Assembly: GCF_004087835.1 (NCBI RefSeq)
Contig: NZ_CP035119.1
Coordinates: forward strand, 2,666,001 to 2,730,000
Reading direction: 5' to 3'
Origin: Halorussus pelagicus
GTDB taxonomy: Archaea; Halobacteriota; Halobacteria; Halobacteriales; Haladaptataceae
DNA: 64,000 bases
The translations under genes and the position numbers were made by a program. The notes under the pieces were generated by a model that was not told the origin of the DNA, made no database searches, and saw nothing but the letters and a program-made list of their open reading frames with translations. This document shows positions 7,972 to 16,746 of the stretch, in pieces. Numbering within the stretch: the first letter of the stretch is position 1; every line of letters starts with the position of its first letter.

Positions 7972-8463
7972 ATGACAGACTCTCTCGAACACCTCCGCGA
8001 GCGAATAACCGAGTTGACCGACCCCGACGGCGATTTCGCCGTCGTCTGTCCGCTATCCGGTAAGTGCCCGGTCCCGGTCCGGAGCGAGTCGTTCCCCTCG
8101 GCCGACGCCGCCGAAGCGGCCGTCGGTCTCGTCCGCGAGTATCGCACGCTCCTCCGCGAAGTTGACCCGCACCTCGAAAACATCCCCATCGTGGCGACCG
8201 AACGGAGCGCTCCGCCGCTCGCGCTCGACGCGTGCGAGCGAAGCGAGCGCGCGGACGGAACCGAACGCGAGGACGGGGACGAGCGAGCGCGTGAGACCGC
8301 TCGTCGCGTCCGCACCCGCCGCACCGGCCGGTCGATTTCGCTCTCGGGCGAGGGCGACGACGAATGGCTCCGGATGGACGACGCGCCGGTCGTCCACGTC
8401 CGGCGCGACGGCGAACTGCTCGACGACGCGGCGGTCTCGCGGCAACTCCGGTCGAAACTCTGA
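7972..8463 (+). CDS. Paralogue of the iron-box-controlled protein (DUF7552-like)
   Basis: 163 residues, clearly paralogous to the 6615-7061 product. The N-terminal block (EHLRERITELTDPDGDFAVV), the CPLSGKCPVPV segment and the C-terminal block (DEWLRMDDAPVVHVRRDGE, ending SKL) match. It differs by an Arg/Glu/Asp-rich insertion at about residues 83-118, encoded by GAGCGAAGCGAG-type low-complexity DNA. I chose the ATG at 7972 because it aligns with the paralogue. A 92-base gap with no iron box separates it from the upstream gene. Function is unknown. Confidence 0.7.
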   Translation: MTDSLEHLRERITELTDPDGDFAVVCPLSGKCPVPVRSESFPSADAAEAAVGLVREYRTLLREVDPHLENIPIVATERSAPPLALDACERSERADGTEREDGDERARETARRVRTRRTGRSISLSGEGDDEWLRMDDAPVVHVRRDGELLDDAAVSRQLRSKL

Positions 8464-8570
8464 CTCACAACAGTGGTCGGTAGCGCGATTTCGTTATGTA
8501 ACTCGGCGTCCGAAATCGAAACGCGAGACCGCTACGTAGCTATGCGAATCGAACACGGACCCAATCGTGG

Positions 8571-8864
8571 TCAGAGCACGAGTTCGGGAGCGAAGGTTAA
8601 CAGGATGAGTAGACCGATTAGCAACAGAAGCGCGGTTACACGCAATCCACCGGCCATCTGTCGGCGCTCCGTTGGAAGGGACTCAGCGACTCCGGACAGC
8701 GCGAACCCAAGCGCCATAATAAGTGAGTTGACCGAGGAGACATCGCGTAGAACATCGTAGTAGATATAGATGCTCAACATTGCGAGTGAGCTACCAAACA
8801 TCACGAACGCATTACGTTTCCCAGCGGGTTCACTGAACACAACGTCTTTGACTTTGGAGGGCAT
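8571..8864 (-). CDS. Small three-helix membrane protein, unknown function
   Basis: A 97-residue protein with hydrophobic segments at about residues 20-36, 44-60 and 73-93, and a basic N-terminus. Local base composition is less GC-rich than its neighbours, and its codons are less biased. This suggests relatively recent arrival or weak expression. There is no recognised family. The 103 bases upstream contain TTATTTACAG-like AT-rich sequence that could be its promoter. Confidence 0.6.
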   Translation of the reverse strand: MPSKVKDVVFSEPAGKRNAFVMFGSSLAMLSIYIYYDVLRDVSSVNSLIMALGFALSGVAESLPTERRQMAGGLRVTALLLLIGLLILLTFAPELVL

Positions 8865-8968
8865 AAATCAGTCTATTCTCCCGACACTGTAAATAAGTGT
8901 GACAAATCGGGGACTGGCCGGTCGAAGTAATTTTTCTCTTGTCCAACACAAACCTCCCGTCGGTATCG

Positions 8969-10003
8969 TCACTCCGACTCGCGTATCTCGCGGCGCAGGT
9001 CCGGAATCAGGTCGAACTCGCTGTTAGTGTCGCCGAGAACGACGAGCGAGTGGTAGCGCAGATACGTCTGGATGGGCACGAAGACCACCGCGAGCGCGGC
9101 GGTCAGGACGACGACGTACGACAGCGCGAGGAGTCCCGCGACGGCCAGCGCGGCCGGGTTCGAAAGTATCGCGCCGAAACCCCCGAACGCGGGAACCGCT
9201 ACGATGCCCACGATGGCCAGCGGCGCGACCAGCAACGCGCCGATGATTCCGCCAGCGACCGTGGCCACCAGTCCGGCGGCGAACGCGAGGACGACTCGGA
9301 CGAGCGCGTAGACGCCGTACTGCTTCCACTCCTCGGTCAGCGTGGGCCAGAACCGACGCCACCCCGCGAGGACGCCGGTGTCTTTCAGAATCATCACCGG
9401 CACGACGAAGTTGACGGTGAACGCGTCAAGTAGCGCGACGAGGAAGCCGACGACTGCGACCAGCGGAATCAAGAGAACAAGCAGGACAACCGAAATTTCG
9501 AGCGCGCCCGTGGCGAGTCCGACAATGCCCGCCACCAGCGCGATTGCCGGAACGACGACCAGCAGGCCGAGCGCGACCCGGAAGGCGAACAACTGGACGG
9601 CGCGGCCGAGGTGCTGACTGGCATAGTCCCGAATCCGGACGTGCTGGCGGCGAAGCGTCTCCACGAAGACGAACTCCATCACGGTCCCGATTAGCACGTA
9701 GAGCAGACCCACGAGTAGCGCGATGGCAACCACGCCGAGGATGACTGGCAGTACGTCGCCTAGCGCGGACGGAACGTCGAACTCGCTCCCCGGCCCGAAC
9801 GTTAACTCCGGAGCGTCGCCGGACACGTCGGTCGAACCGCCACCGCCGCCACCCCCGCTGGTGAACGGCCCACCGCCCCCGGTGCCTCCGAGGAAGAAGA
9901 CCACGACGGCGAGTTTGAGCCACTGGCGGGCGTCGAACGGAGTGAGCAACGACTTCGTGGCGTCGAGCGCGTCGTCAAGCGCTTCTACGGCGTACCACGG
10001 CAT
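8969..10003 (-). CDS. Haloarchaeal multi-pass membrane protein (DUF7544-like)
   Basis: A 344-residue integral membrane protein with an amphipathic N-terminal segment (DALDDALDATKSLLTPFDAR), a Gly-rich linker at about residues 40-56, and about six strongly hydrophobic helices. A DUF7544-type haloarchaeal protein is the best match by pattern. It has no obvious transport motif and no metal ligands. The ATG at 10001-10003 gives the conserved MPWYAVEALDDA start. It follows the TrmB/RND pair on the same strand after a 61-base gap, so it could be a distal operon member. Confidence 0.65.
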   Translation of the reverse strand: MPWYAVEALDDALDATKSLLTPFDARQWLKLAVVVFFLGGTGGGGPFTSGGGGGGGSTDVSGDAPELTFGPGSEFDVPSALGDVLPVILGVVAIALLVGLLYVLIGTVMEFVFVETLRRQHVRIRDYASQHLGRAVQLFAFRVALGLLVVVPAIALVAGIVGLATGALEISVVLLVLLIPLVAVVGFLVALLDAFTVNFVVPVMILKDTGVLAGWRRFWPTLTEEWKQYGVYALVRVVLAFAAGLVATVAGGIIGALLVAPLAIVGIVAVPAFGGFGAILSNPAALAVAGLLALSYVVVLTAALAVVFVPIQTYLRYHSLVVLGDTNSEFDLIPDLRREIRESE

Positions 10004-10064
10004 GGGTCGGGCTACAAGGCCGACCGAGAAAAAGTGTCGGGTGAGCGGATTTTCCCGGCTTGGC

Positions 10065-10850
10065 TTAGACCGACACGGCGTCGCCGAGTCCGCCGTCGAT
10101 GAGTTGGATGAGGACCGCGGCGATACCGGTCTTCGACGACCAGATGGCGGTCTCTTCCTCCAACTCGGGGTCGTCGCGCCTGTCGCGGACGCTCAACAGC
10201 ACCGTCTCGCCGTCCACGACGACGACCCGGCCGATAGGGTCGTCGCGGTCCGGAGGTTTGTTGTGCGGGTGGTCGGCGGGGAAGTCCGCGATTTCCACAT
10301 CGCTGTCGGCGAACAGTTCTTCGAGCACGGAGTCGCCGACGAGGACGACCTCGACGCCTGCGTCGGCCCGTTCGCGCAGGCGGTCGGCGAGGTCGTCGGT
10401 CAGTCCGCGGGCGTCGTGGCCGACGCCGAAGAGGATTCGGCGCTCGGCCTCTTCGAGCAGTTGCTCGACTCGGCCGTCGATGCTGGTCCGACCGTGGACC
10501 GTCCAGATATCCTCGCGCTCCTCGTCGCCCTCGCCGCGCTGTTTTCGGGCCGCTTCGAGGTAGTCGAAGGCCAGCTCTTGGGTGCGCTCGAACTCGCCAC
10601 GGAGATGCGACCGGGCGGCGTCGAGGCTGACGGGGCGATACTGGATTGGCTTGGACTGCTGGACCTCCACGAGACCGCGGTCTTGCAGGGACTCGGCCGC
10701 GCCGTAGACCTGCGAGCGAGGCACGTCGGTCGCCCGATGCACGTCGCGGGCGGTGCCGGTGCCGAGTCGCTGGAGCGCGGCGAACACCTTGGCCTCGTAG
10801 TTCGAGAGTCCGAGGTGTTCGAGGGCGTCGATGGCGTCGTCTTCGTCCAT
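10065..10850 (-). CDS. TrmB-family transcriptional regulator
   Basis: 261 residues. The N-terminal winged helix (about 8-75) reads LGLSNYEAKVFAALQRLGTG...VPRSQVYGAAESLQDRGLVE, the TrmB DNA-binding pattern. The C-terminal half (about 105-250) is a PLD-like ligand or dimer domain. The start ATG overlaps the stop of the RND exporter gene (ATGA), so the two are translationally coupled. The regulator probably controls the exporter operon; a palindrome upstream of the exporter (14036-14052) is a candidate operator. The effector is unknown. Confidence 0.85.
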   Translation of the reverse strand: MDEDDAIDALEHLGLSNYEAKVFAALQRLGTGTARDVHRATDVPRSQVYGAAESLQDRGLVEVQQSKPIQYRPVSLDAARSHLRGEFERTQELAFDYLEAARKQRGEGDEEREDIWTVHGRTSIDGRVEQLLEEAERRILFGVGHDARGLTDDLADRLRERADAGVEVVLVGDSVLEELFADSDVEIADFPADHPHNKPPDRDDPIGRVVVVDGETVLLSVRDRRDDPELEEETAIWSSKTGIAAVLIQLIDGGLGDAVSV

Positions 10851-13800
10851 CAGTCCTCGCTCATCTCCGTCCCGCCGTTAGCGACTGCGGCGCTCGGTTG
10901 GCTCGCGTCCGTCTCGCCCGGCCCGAGATAGCGCGTCCACAGCACCAGCAGACTCGGCAGGACGAGGACGCTGGCGAGGAACGCGTAGACGATTGTCAGG
11001 CCGGTGATGACGCCGAACTGCTGGAGCGCGGGCAGGATGGCGAACACGAGGACGCCGAACCCGCCGACGGTGGTCGCCGCGCTACCGAGAAGCGCGCCGC
11101 CGGTGCCGGTGACGCTCTCGTTCATGGCTTCCCACATGGTGTCGCGCCGCCCGAGTTCCATGGTGTAGCGCTCGCTGAGGTGGATGCTGTAGGCCACCCC
11201 GAGTCCGACCGTGAGGCTGGTGATCATCCCCGTCAGGACGTTGAACGGCATCCCGAGCAGATACATCGTCCCAAGAATCCACGAGACGCTGAACGCCACG
11301 GGGAGCAGGGTGATGGCTCCCAGCGTGGCGCTCCCGTGGACGAGACGGTAGGCGATCATCAGGAACGCGAACGTCGCCGCGAGTGTGATGAGCAGGCTCT
11401 CGATGACGGTGTCCAGAAGCTGTTTCTGGACGATTTCGAAGACGATTGGCTGGCCGGTCGCGGTGGCGGTCAGGTCGTCGTTACTGATTTCGGTGGCGAT
11501 GTTGCGCATCTCCGTCGTAACCGTCGAGGAGGAGGCACCGCCTTGGACCGAGACGATCATGCGCGCGGCCTCGTACTCGCCGTCCTGTCGGACGACGACA
11601 CCTTTCGCCTCCTGCGGTGCGACCGCGTACAGTTCGTCGAGAACTTCCTCGACGTTACGGTCGGGCACGCTATCGCCGTCGGTGTCGGCCGCCGCGAACG
11701 TCTGGTTGAACGACTCGTTTTCGGCCGCGACTTGGTCCATCACCGAGAGCGGACTCCGAATCTGTGGCTCGCCGTTCGAGAGGACGACAACCACGTCGTC
11801 CTTCTGGGCGGCCGTCTCCTCGGCCCGCTGTAACTTTTCGAGGGCGTCGGGATTCGCTACGGGACCCTCGACCAGAATCTGGGCCTGCGAGTCCTGTCGC
11901 AGGAAGTTGTCGTTGACGTATTCGAGGTTCGCCTTCGCGGAGTAGTCGCCGGGCGCGAACGGTTCGGGCAGGTCCTTCATCCAGTCGGCCGGGTCCTCCG
12001 CGAGGAAGTCCGTCTGCGCGAAACTGGTATCGACCTGCGTCGCGCCGTACGCGCCGCCTGCCGACAGCACCAGCGTCAGCGCGATGACGACGAAGGGTGC
12101 CTTCCGGGCCGCGACCGACCCGGCAGAGAGCAGCGACCCGAGCGCGCCGCCGCCAGTTCCGAAAGCTTTCTTCTTGCGGTCGAAGCCGCGTGCTTCGAGG
12201 AAGCCGTCGATTTCGACCTTGAGCGCCGGAATCAGTCCGCCGAAGACGATCAGCGCCGAGAGGATGCCGACCGAACTCACGATACCGAAGTCCTGAATCG
12301 GCGGGAGGGGACTGACAAGATTCGACATGAAGCCGATGACCGTCGTCGCGGTCACCCAGACGAGCGCCACGCCGACGCTCGCAAGTGCGACCGACATCCC
12401 CTCGCGGACGCTCTCGCCGTCGTGTTCCTCGCGCTCCTCGCGGTGACGCATGAAGACGTGGATCGCGTAGTCGATGGAGAGACCGATGAGCAGGACCGGC
12501 ACCGCGATGAATATCTGGTTGAAGGTGATTCCTACCCAGCCCATGAAGCCGAACGTCCAGACGAGGACTGCGCCGATACCGAACACGCCCAGAAGGATGT
12601 CGAGCAGGTCGCGGTAGGCGATTATCAGCGTCAGGATGACGAAGATGAGCGCCATCGGACCGACGATGGCGATGCTGTCGGTCATCGACTGGTCGGTCTC
12701 CTCGCTGATGATGCCGGACCCGAAGACGAGGACTTCCCGGTCGAGTTCCTGCTCGGCGATGTCGGCCATCGCGGTCTGGGAGTCAACGATGTCGCTCGAC
12801 GCCATGCCTTGGACCGTCTGGCCGTCTTGGGTCTGGAAGACGACAACCATCGTCGCGTTGGCCTCGGTGCTACCGGGTTCGTAGGAGGTCGGCATGAACG
12901 TGAACGCCTGACTCGACGACCCGTCGTCGCTCTCGCTCAGGACCGTCTCGACCGTCGATTCGATGTCCGAGGCGTTCATCGACTGCAAGCGGTCGGTCTG
13001 CTCCCGTAGCGGGGGTGCAGAGGCGTTCTGCAACTGCTGGCGCTGCTCTTGGAGTCGTTCTGCGTCCTCGGCTAACTGTTCGCCTTCCTCGCGCAACTCC
13101 TCGCCGCGCTGTTGGAGTTGCTGGTACTTGTCGGCCAAGACGCCCCGCGTGCCCAACTCGAACACCTGTTCGAACTGAGACTGAATCTCAGTCGTACGCT
13201 GGCGGTAGGTCGATTGGTTGATGTCGCCCTGCTGGTAGGAGGTGTTGAGTCTATCGAGTTGGAGTTGCAGACCGCGGGTCTGCTGGAAGGCCTGTGCGAA
13301 CGTCGCCGACTGGTTCGCGGTCAGGTTCTCTGTCGCCGAGGTCCGGACCTGTCGAAGTTGGGTCTCCAACTGTTCGGACTGCTGGCGGTAGGCCGAGTCG
13401 CTCACCTCGCCCTGCTGGTAGGAGGCGTTGAGACGGTCGTATTCGGTCTGCAACTCGCGGGTCTGGTTCAGACTCGCGCCGAGTCGCCCGGCGGTCCGGT
13501 TGATTTCTTGACTCCGCTGTTGGAGTTCGGCCCGCGACTCGTTGAGCGATTCCCGACGCTCTCGGAGTTCGGCACCGCTCTCTTTGAGTTCGGTCGCCTG
13601 CTCCTGTCGAATGCTGGCCGTCGCAACGACGTTCGCGATGCCGGTGCTGGGCGTCTCGTTCGACAGCGTTCGGTTGACCGTCGCGTTGTCGCGCAACGCC
13701 TGTTGGAGTTGCAGGGTCTCGACCATCGCGTCCTTCGAGAGGACGTTTCCGCCCTCGTCGCGGACGATAAGTTGGGCGGTCGTCGTGTTCTCGTCGCCGG

Positions 13801-13987
13801 ACTCGAAGTTCTCCTCGATGTAATTGAGTTTGTCGGCGGCCGTGCTGTCGCTCTGGAACTGTTCGAGCGACGACGACTGGTCAACCATCGGCGCGCCCGC
13901 CCCGACCAGCACGGTCAGCACGAGTAGGACGGCGATGATTCCGCGGCTATACTGCGTGACGGCGGCGAAGAGGTCGCTCGCGTTCAC
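10850..13987 (-). CDS. RND superfamily exporter (MMPL/HAE3-like) with coiled-coil outer domain
   Basis: A 1045-residue permease with the two-repeat RND layout. TM1 is at about 15-33, followed by a large outer domain (about 40-435), a five-helix block starting about 437, a second outer domain, and a final helix block. The proton-relay motif is visible as GLSIDYAIHVFMRHREE and, in repeat two, GLGVAYSIHLSERY. The first outer domain is rich in coiled coil and holds two SHOCT-like 29-residue repeats (186-214 and 247-275). Start is GTG at 13987. It is coupled to the TrmB gene. Export of lipids, drugs or other hydrophobic compounds is expected. Confidence 0.88.
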   Translation of the reverse strand: MNASDLFAAVTQYSRGIIAVLLVLTVLVGAGAPMVDQSSSLEQFQSDSTAADKLNYIEENFESGDENTTTAQLIVRDEGGNVLSKDAMVETLQLQQALRDNATVNRTLSNETPSTGIANVVATASIRQEQATELKESGAELRERRESLNESRAELQQRSQEINRTAGRLGASLNQTRELQTEYDRLNASYQQGEVSDSAYRQQSEQLETQLRQVRTSATENLTANQSATFAQAFQQTRGLQLQLDRLNTSYQQGDINQSTYRQRTTEIQSQFEQVFELGTRGVLADKYQQLQQRGEELREEGEQLAEDAERLQEQRQQLQNASAPPLREQTDRLQSMNASDIESTVETVLSESDDGSSSQAFTFMPTSYEPGSTEANATMVVVFQTQDGQTVQGMASSDIVDSQTAMADIAEQELDREVLVFGSGIISEETDQSMTDSIAIVGPMALIFVILTLIIAYRDLLDILLGVFGIGAVLVWTFGFMGWVGITFNQIFIAVPVLLIGLSIDYAIHVFMRHREEREEHDGESVREGMSVALASVGVALVWVTATTVIGFMSNLVSPLPPIQDFGIVSSVGILSALIVFGGLIPALKVEIDGFLEARGFDRKKKAFGTGGGALGSLLSAGSVAARKAPFVVIALTLVLSAGGAYGATQVDTSFAQTDFLAEDPADWMKDLPEPFAPGDYSAKANLEYVNDNFLRQDSQAQILVEGPVANPDALEKLQRAEETAAQKDDVVVVLSNGEPQIRSPLSVMDQVAAENESFNQTFAAADTDGDSVPDRNVEEVLDELYAVAPQEAKGVVVRQDGEYEAARMIVSVQGGASSSTVTTEMRNIATEISNDDLTATATGQPIVFEIVQKQLLDTVIESLLITLAATFAFLMIAYRLVHGSATLGAITLLPVAFSVSWILGTMYLLGMPFNVLTGMITSLTVGLGVAYSIHLSERYTMELGRRDTMWEAMNESVTGTGGALLGSAATTVGGFGVLVFAILPALQQFGVITGLTIVYAFLASVLVLPSLLVLWTRYLGPGETDASQPSAAVANGGTEMSED

Positions 13988-14035
13988 GAGTCGGCCCTCC
14001 GCACGACGCGGTGTCGGTTCATATCTGGCACTGTT

Positions 14036-14068
14036 GTTAGTAGCCTACTAACAGCGTGGGCATAAATG
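14036..14068 (-). promoter_or_regulatory. Operator-like palindrome and TATA region upstream of the RND/TrmB operon
   Basis: GTTAGTAG-C-CTACTAAC (14036-14052) is a perfect 8-bp inverted repeat with one central base, like TetR/TrmB-class operators. A minus-strand TTTATG (about 14061-14066) just upstream can serve as the TATA element, which puts the palindrome between TATA and the likely start site. A repressor there would block initiation. The coupled TrmB regulator is the obvious candidate, but no binding is shown. Confidence 0.55.
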
Positions 14069-14254
14069 CACGGGATTCGGAATCGCTTGCGTAGATACGG
14101 GGTCTCGTCGTCGGAGAGCGCGAGAGGCGAGAGAAGGAGGCGTCTCTGAGTGAGCGTAGCTCGAAGTGGACGCGATTCGGGAGGAACCATCCGGGGTGAC
14201 GTGCGACGCGACTCCCGAGTCGCGTTGCCCGAAAAAACGACGGCGGTTTCGGCT

Positions 14255-15571
14255 TTACTTCAGCGCTTCGTAGGTGTTCAGTTCGCCAGCGCCGTAGTAG
14301 GTCTTGTCGAACTCCTCGGGCACTTCGGCGGTGTTGCGGAGTCGCTTGCGGACTTTGTTCGCGTTGAGGTCGGGACGCTGGCTCCGGAGGAGCGCGACTG
14401 CGCCAGCGACCTGCGGCGCGGCCATCGACGTTCCGGCAATCCACGAGTGGGTGTAACTCGCGCCGACGTAGTTGCCGTCGGCGTCGAACTGCGGTCGGGC
14501 GATGGCGTTGAACACCATGTCGTAAAACCAGCCAGCGGAGTAGTCGTCGAAGTTCCCGCCGGGCGCAGCCACGTCGATGGCGTTCGTGCCGTAGTTTGTG
14601 TAGGCCGCGGGCGTGTAAGTCGGCGATTCGAGACCGTCGTCGCCCTGATTGAACCCGATGGGTCCGGTCGCGCTGACCGAGACGACGTTGGCCGCCTCGC
14701 TCGGGAGGCTGATGAGGCTTCCGTCGTGCTGGAGGTCCGCGGAGTCGTTGCCCGCCGCGACCACGATGACGGTTCCCTGATTCTTGGCGTAGCTCGTCGT
14801 CCGGTTGAGAATCTTGCCGTAGAAGCTCCCGTTCTCTTTTCGAGAGGCGGGGTAGGACCCTAAGCTGAGGTTCGCCGCGTCACAGCCGATGCGAGCGCTG
14901 TAGACCATCGCGGCCACGATGTCGGCGAACGCCGCGTTCTCGCTCGGCGAGAAGACCCGGCAGTCCACGATTTCGGTGCCGGGCGCGGAGCCGACCGCTC
15001 CGGCGTCGTTTCGGTCGTCGGCCGCGACGATGCCCGCGACGTGGGTGCCGTGGTAGCCGCCGTACGGTCCGGCCGCGCCGTAGCCGTCGCCGGTGAAGTC
15101 CTGCGAGAGGTCCTCGTTCACCGCGTGCTGGAGGTCGGGGTGTCCCGCCGCGACGCCGGTGTCGATGACCGCGACGCGAGTGCCCTCGCCGCGCGTGATT
15201 TCGTGGGCGTCCGGGATGTTCTGGGCCTGCTTGTCCCACTGGGCGGAGTAGTACGGTTCGTCCGTAGCGTCTTCGGACGCGACCTGCTCTTCGTCGAACG
15301 GAAGGTCGAGCGAGTAGGTGCTGTCGGCGGCGTAATCGACTCCGAGCGCCTCCACGTCGGACTCCGCGCCCTCCACGACCAGCGTGTCGATTTCGGGGAG
15401 GTCGTGGGCCACGTCGAGACCCGCCGCCTCGGCCTCGGATTTCGAGGTCTTCTTGCTGTCCACGAGGAATCGCTCGTCGGCGGTTGCGACCGTCACCGTG
15501 CTACCGACTGCGATGCCGCCGAGTGCTGTGCCGCTGACTTTGAGGAACGACCGTCGGTTGTAACCGGACAT
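14255..15571 (-). CDS. Tat-exported subtilisin-like serine protease (S8 family)
   Basis: A 438-residue secreted protease. It has a twin-arginine signal (RRSFLKVSG at residues 6-14), an inhibitor-I9-like propeptide to about residue 105, and a catalytic domain with Asp137 (VAVIDTGV), His177 (HGTHVAG), Asn275 (AAGND oxyanion hole) and Ser382 (AGTSMAAPQ). The layout and length are those of halolysin-type proteases without the long C-terminal extension. Start is ATG 15571. An AT-rich inverted repeat lies 19-58 bases upstream. Confidence 0.93.
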   Translation of the reverse strand: MSGYNRRSFLKVSGTALGGIAVGSTVTVATADERFLVDSKKTSKSEAEAAGLDVAHDLPEIDTLVVEGAESDVEALGVDYAADSTYSLDLPFDEEQVASEDATDEPYYSAQWDKQAQNIPDAHEITRGEGTRVAVIDTGVAAGHPDLQHAVNEDLSQDFTGDGYGAAGPYGGYHGTHVAGIVAADDRNDAGAVGSAPGTEIVDCRVFSPSENAAFADIVAAMVYSARIGCDAANLSLGSYPASRKENGSFYGKILNRTTSYAKNQGTVIVVAAGNDSADLQHDGSLISLPSEAANVVSVSATGPIGFNQGDDGLESPTYTPAAYTNYGTNAIDVAAPGGNFDDYSAGWFYDMVFNAIARPQFDADGNYVGASYTHSWIAGTSMAAPQVAGAVALLRSQRPDLNANKVRKRLRNTAEVPEEFDKTYYGAGELNTYEALK

Positions 15572-15589
15572 AAACGTTTTTATCGTTCT

Positions 15590-15629
15590 TTTAGTTTATA
15601 ATATCTTTGGTTAGTATTATAAAACTAAA
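15590..15629 (-). promoter_or_regulatory. AT-rich inverted repeat upstream of the protease gene
   Basis: TTTAGTTTATAATA (15590-15603) and TATTATAAAACTAAA (15615-15629) are complementary over 14 bases, with one extra A in the right arm and an 11-base spacer. In a GC-rich genome such a repeat is unusual. It overlaps the position expected for the protease promoter TATA and BRE. It may be an operator, or a terminator for the upstream rhodanese gene. A separate GC hairpin (CGGTCCGC/GCGGACCG, 15742-15763) lies between. Confidence 0.45.
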
Positions 15630-15848
15630 TTAGGATATAAATATTTTACTCTGTGAAAATAAACTGTACTGCTTGGAACCGAATCGTCGGTCGAAAGTAC
15701 GTCGAAAGAGCAGACGAACTCGGAGTCGGTACAGTGAATCGCGGTCCGCAATCTCGCGGACCGATTTCGAAAAGTGAAAACTCGCCGTAATCGACGGCGG
15801 GAATCTCGGTGCGACGGAAAATACGGCGACGACGACTTCGCCCCGGTC

Positions 15849-16631
15849 TCAGCCTTGGACCGTTCCGGCGGCGAGGTCCTTTAGCTTCCCTTCGACTTGA
15901 TAGTCCGGCGTCTCGACTTCGATGGTCGAGTCGGGACCGACCTCGTGGAACTTGAGGTGGAGTTCGTAGCTCCCGGCGTCGGTGATGTCGGTTGACTCCA
16001 TCTGGCCGGACGCGCGGTGGCGCGCCCACGCGTTGCGCCCCGCGAGCGACGCTTGGGTCTCGCCGCTAATGACCCAACTGTTGGGCTTGCTGGACACGTC
16101 GCTCCCTCGCATCGGGTAGCCGCGGTCCTGCCACTCCCAGAATCCCTCGTCGATGACGTAGACGTTCTCGTAACCCTCGTTGATGAGTTGGGAAGCGCGC
16201 ATCGACGAGAGGTGGTGTGGACAGCCACAGTAACAGATGATTCGGTCGTCTTTCGGCCAGTCCATCACGGGGTCGTTGTCGGCGCGTCGGCCCTTCGAGG
16301 CCTGACTCAGGACCGCCCCGTAAACGTGGGACTTCTTGTAGGACTTCTTACCGCGAGCGTCCGCGATTCGGGCCTCGCCGCGTTTGTACCAGTAGTGGGC
16401 CACATCGACGGGCGCGAGAGGTACCTGCACGCCGTTCTCCTCAGTCGTGCCGAACGATGACGTGTCGATGTTCCGCTCTTCGGGTTGGTCGTCGAACTCC
16501 GGCGGGTAACCGTCAACGTTACCGTCTTCCGGTTTCAGCGAGAGTTCGGCACCGCTCCCACCGCCCCCGAGACATCCGGCGGTCAGCGAGAGCGACGCCA
16601 CACCGCTCGCCAGAAACGTGCGTCGTTTCAT
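15849..16631 (-). CDS. Tat lipoprotein with rhodanese-like domain
   Basis: 260 residues. KRRTFLASG followed by the lipobox LTAGC marks a twin-arginine-exported, Cys-anchored haloarchaeal lipoprotein. The middle carries a rhodanese fold with the putative active loop IICYCGCPHHLSS, including the catalytic Cys, and the GYENVYVIDEGFWEW strand-helix typical of single-domain rhodaneses. It probably acts outside the membrane in sulfur transfer or thiol chemistry. The gene is single, with its own AT-rich upstream region (16632-16690). Confidence 0.85.
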   Translation of the reverse strand: MKRRTFLASGVASLSLTAGCLGGGGSGAELSLKPEDGNVDGYPPEFDDQPEERNIDTSSFGTTEENGVQVPLAPVDVAHYWYKRGEARIADARGKKSYKKSHVYGAVLSQASKGRRADNDPVMDWPKDDRIICYCGCPHHLSSMRASQLINEGYENVYVIDEGFWEWQDRGYPMRGSDVSSKPNSWVISGETQASLAGRNAWARHRASGQMESTDITDAGSYELHLKFHEVGPDSTIEVETPDYQVEGKLKDLAAGTVQG

Positions 16632-16746
16632 CTATGGGTACTCTTAGCAAATGAGAGAATATTAATTTTACCGTATCAGTATCAGGACTCAGACGACGGA
16701 AAATTAGCCCGAGTGTGCGACGAATGTAGTCCGGTCGCGCGTCGAA

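Noticed and set aside
8464-8570. Iron box before the 8571-8864 gene or after the 7972 gene
   Set aside because: No TTAGG...CCTAA pattern is present; the only boxes are at 6578-6611.
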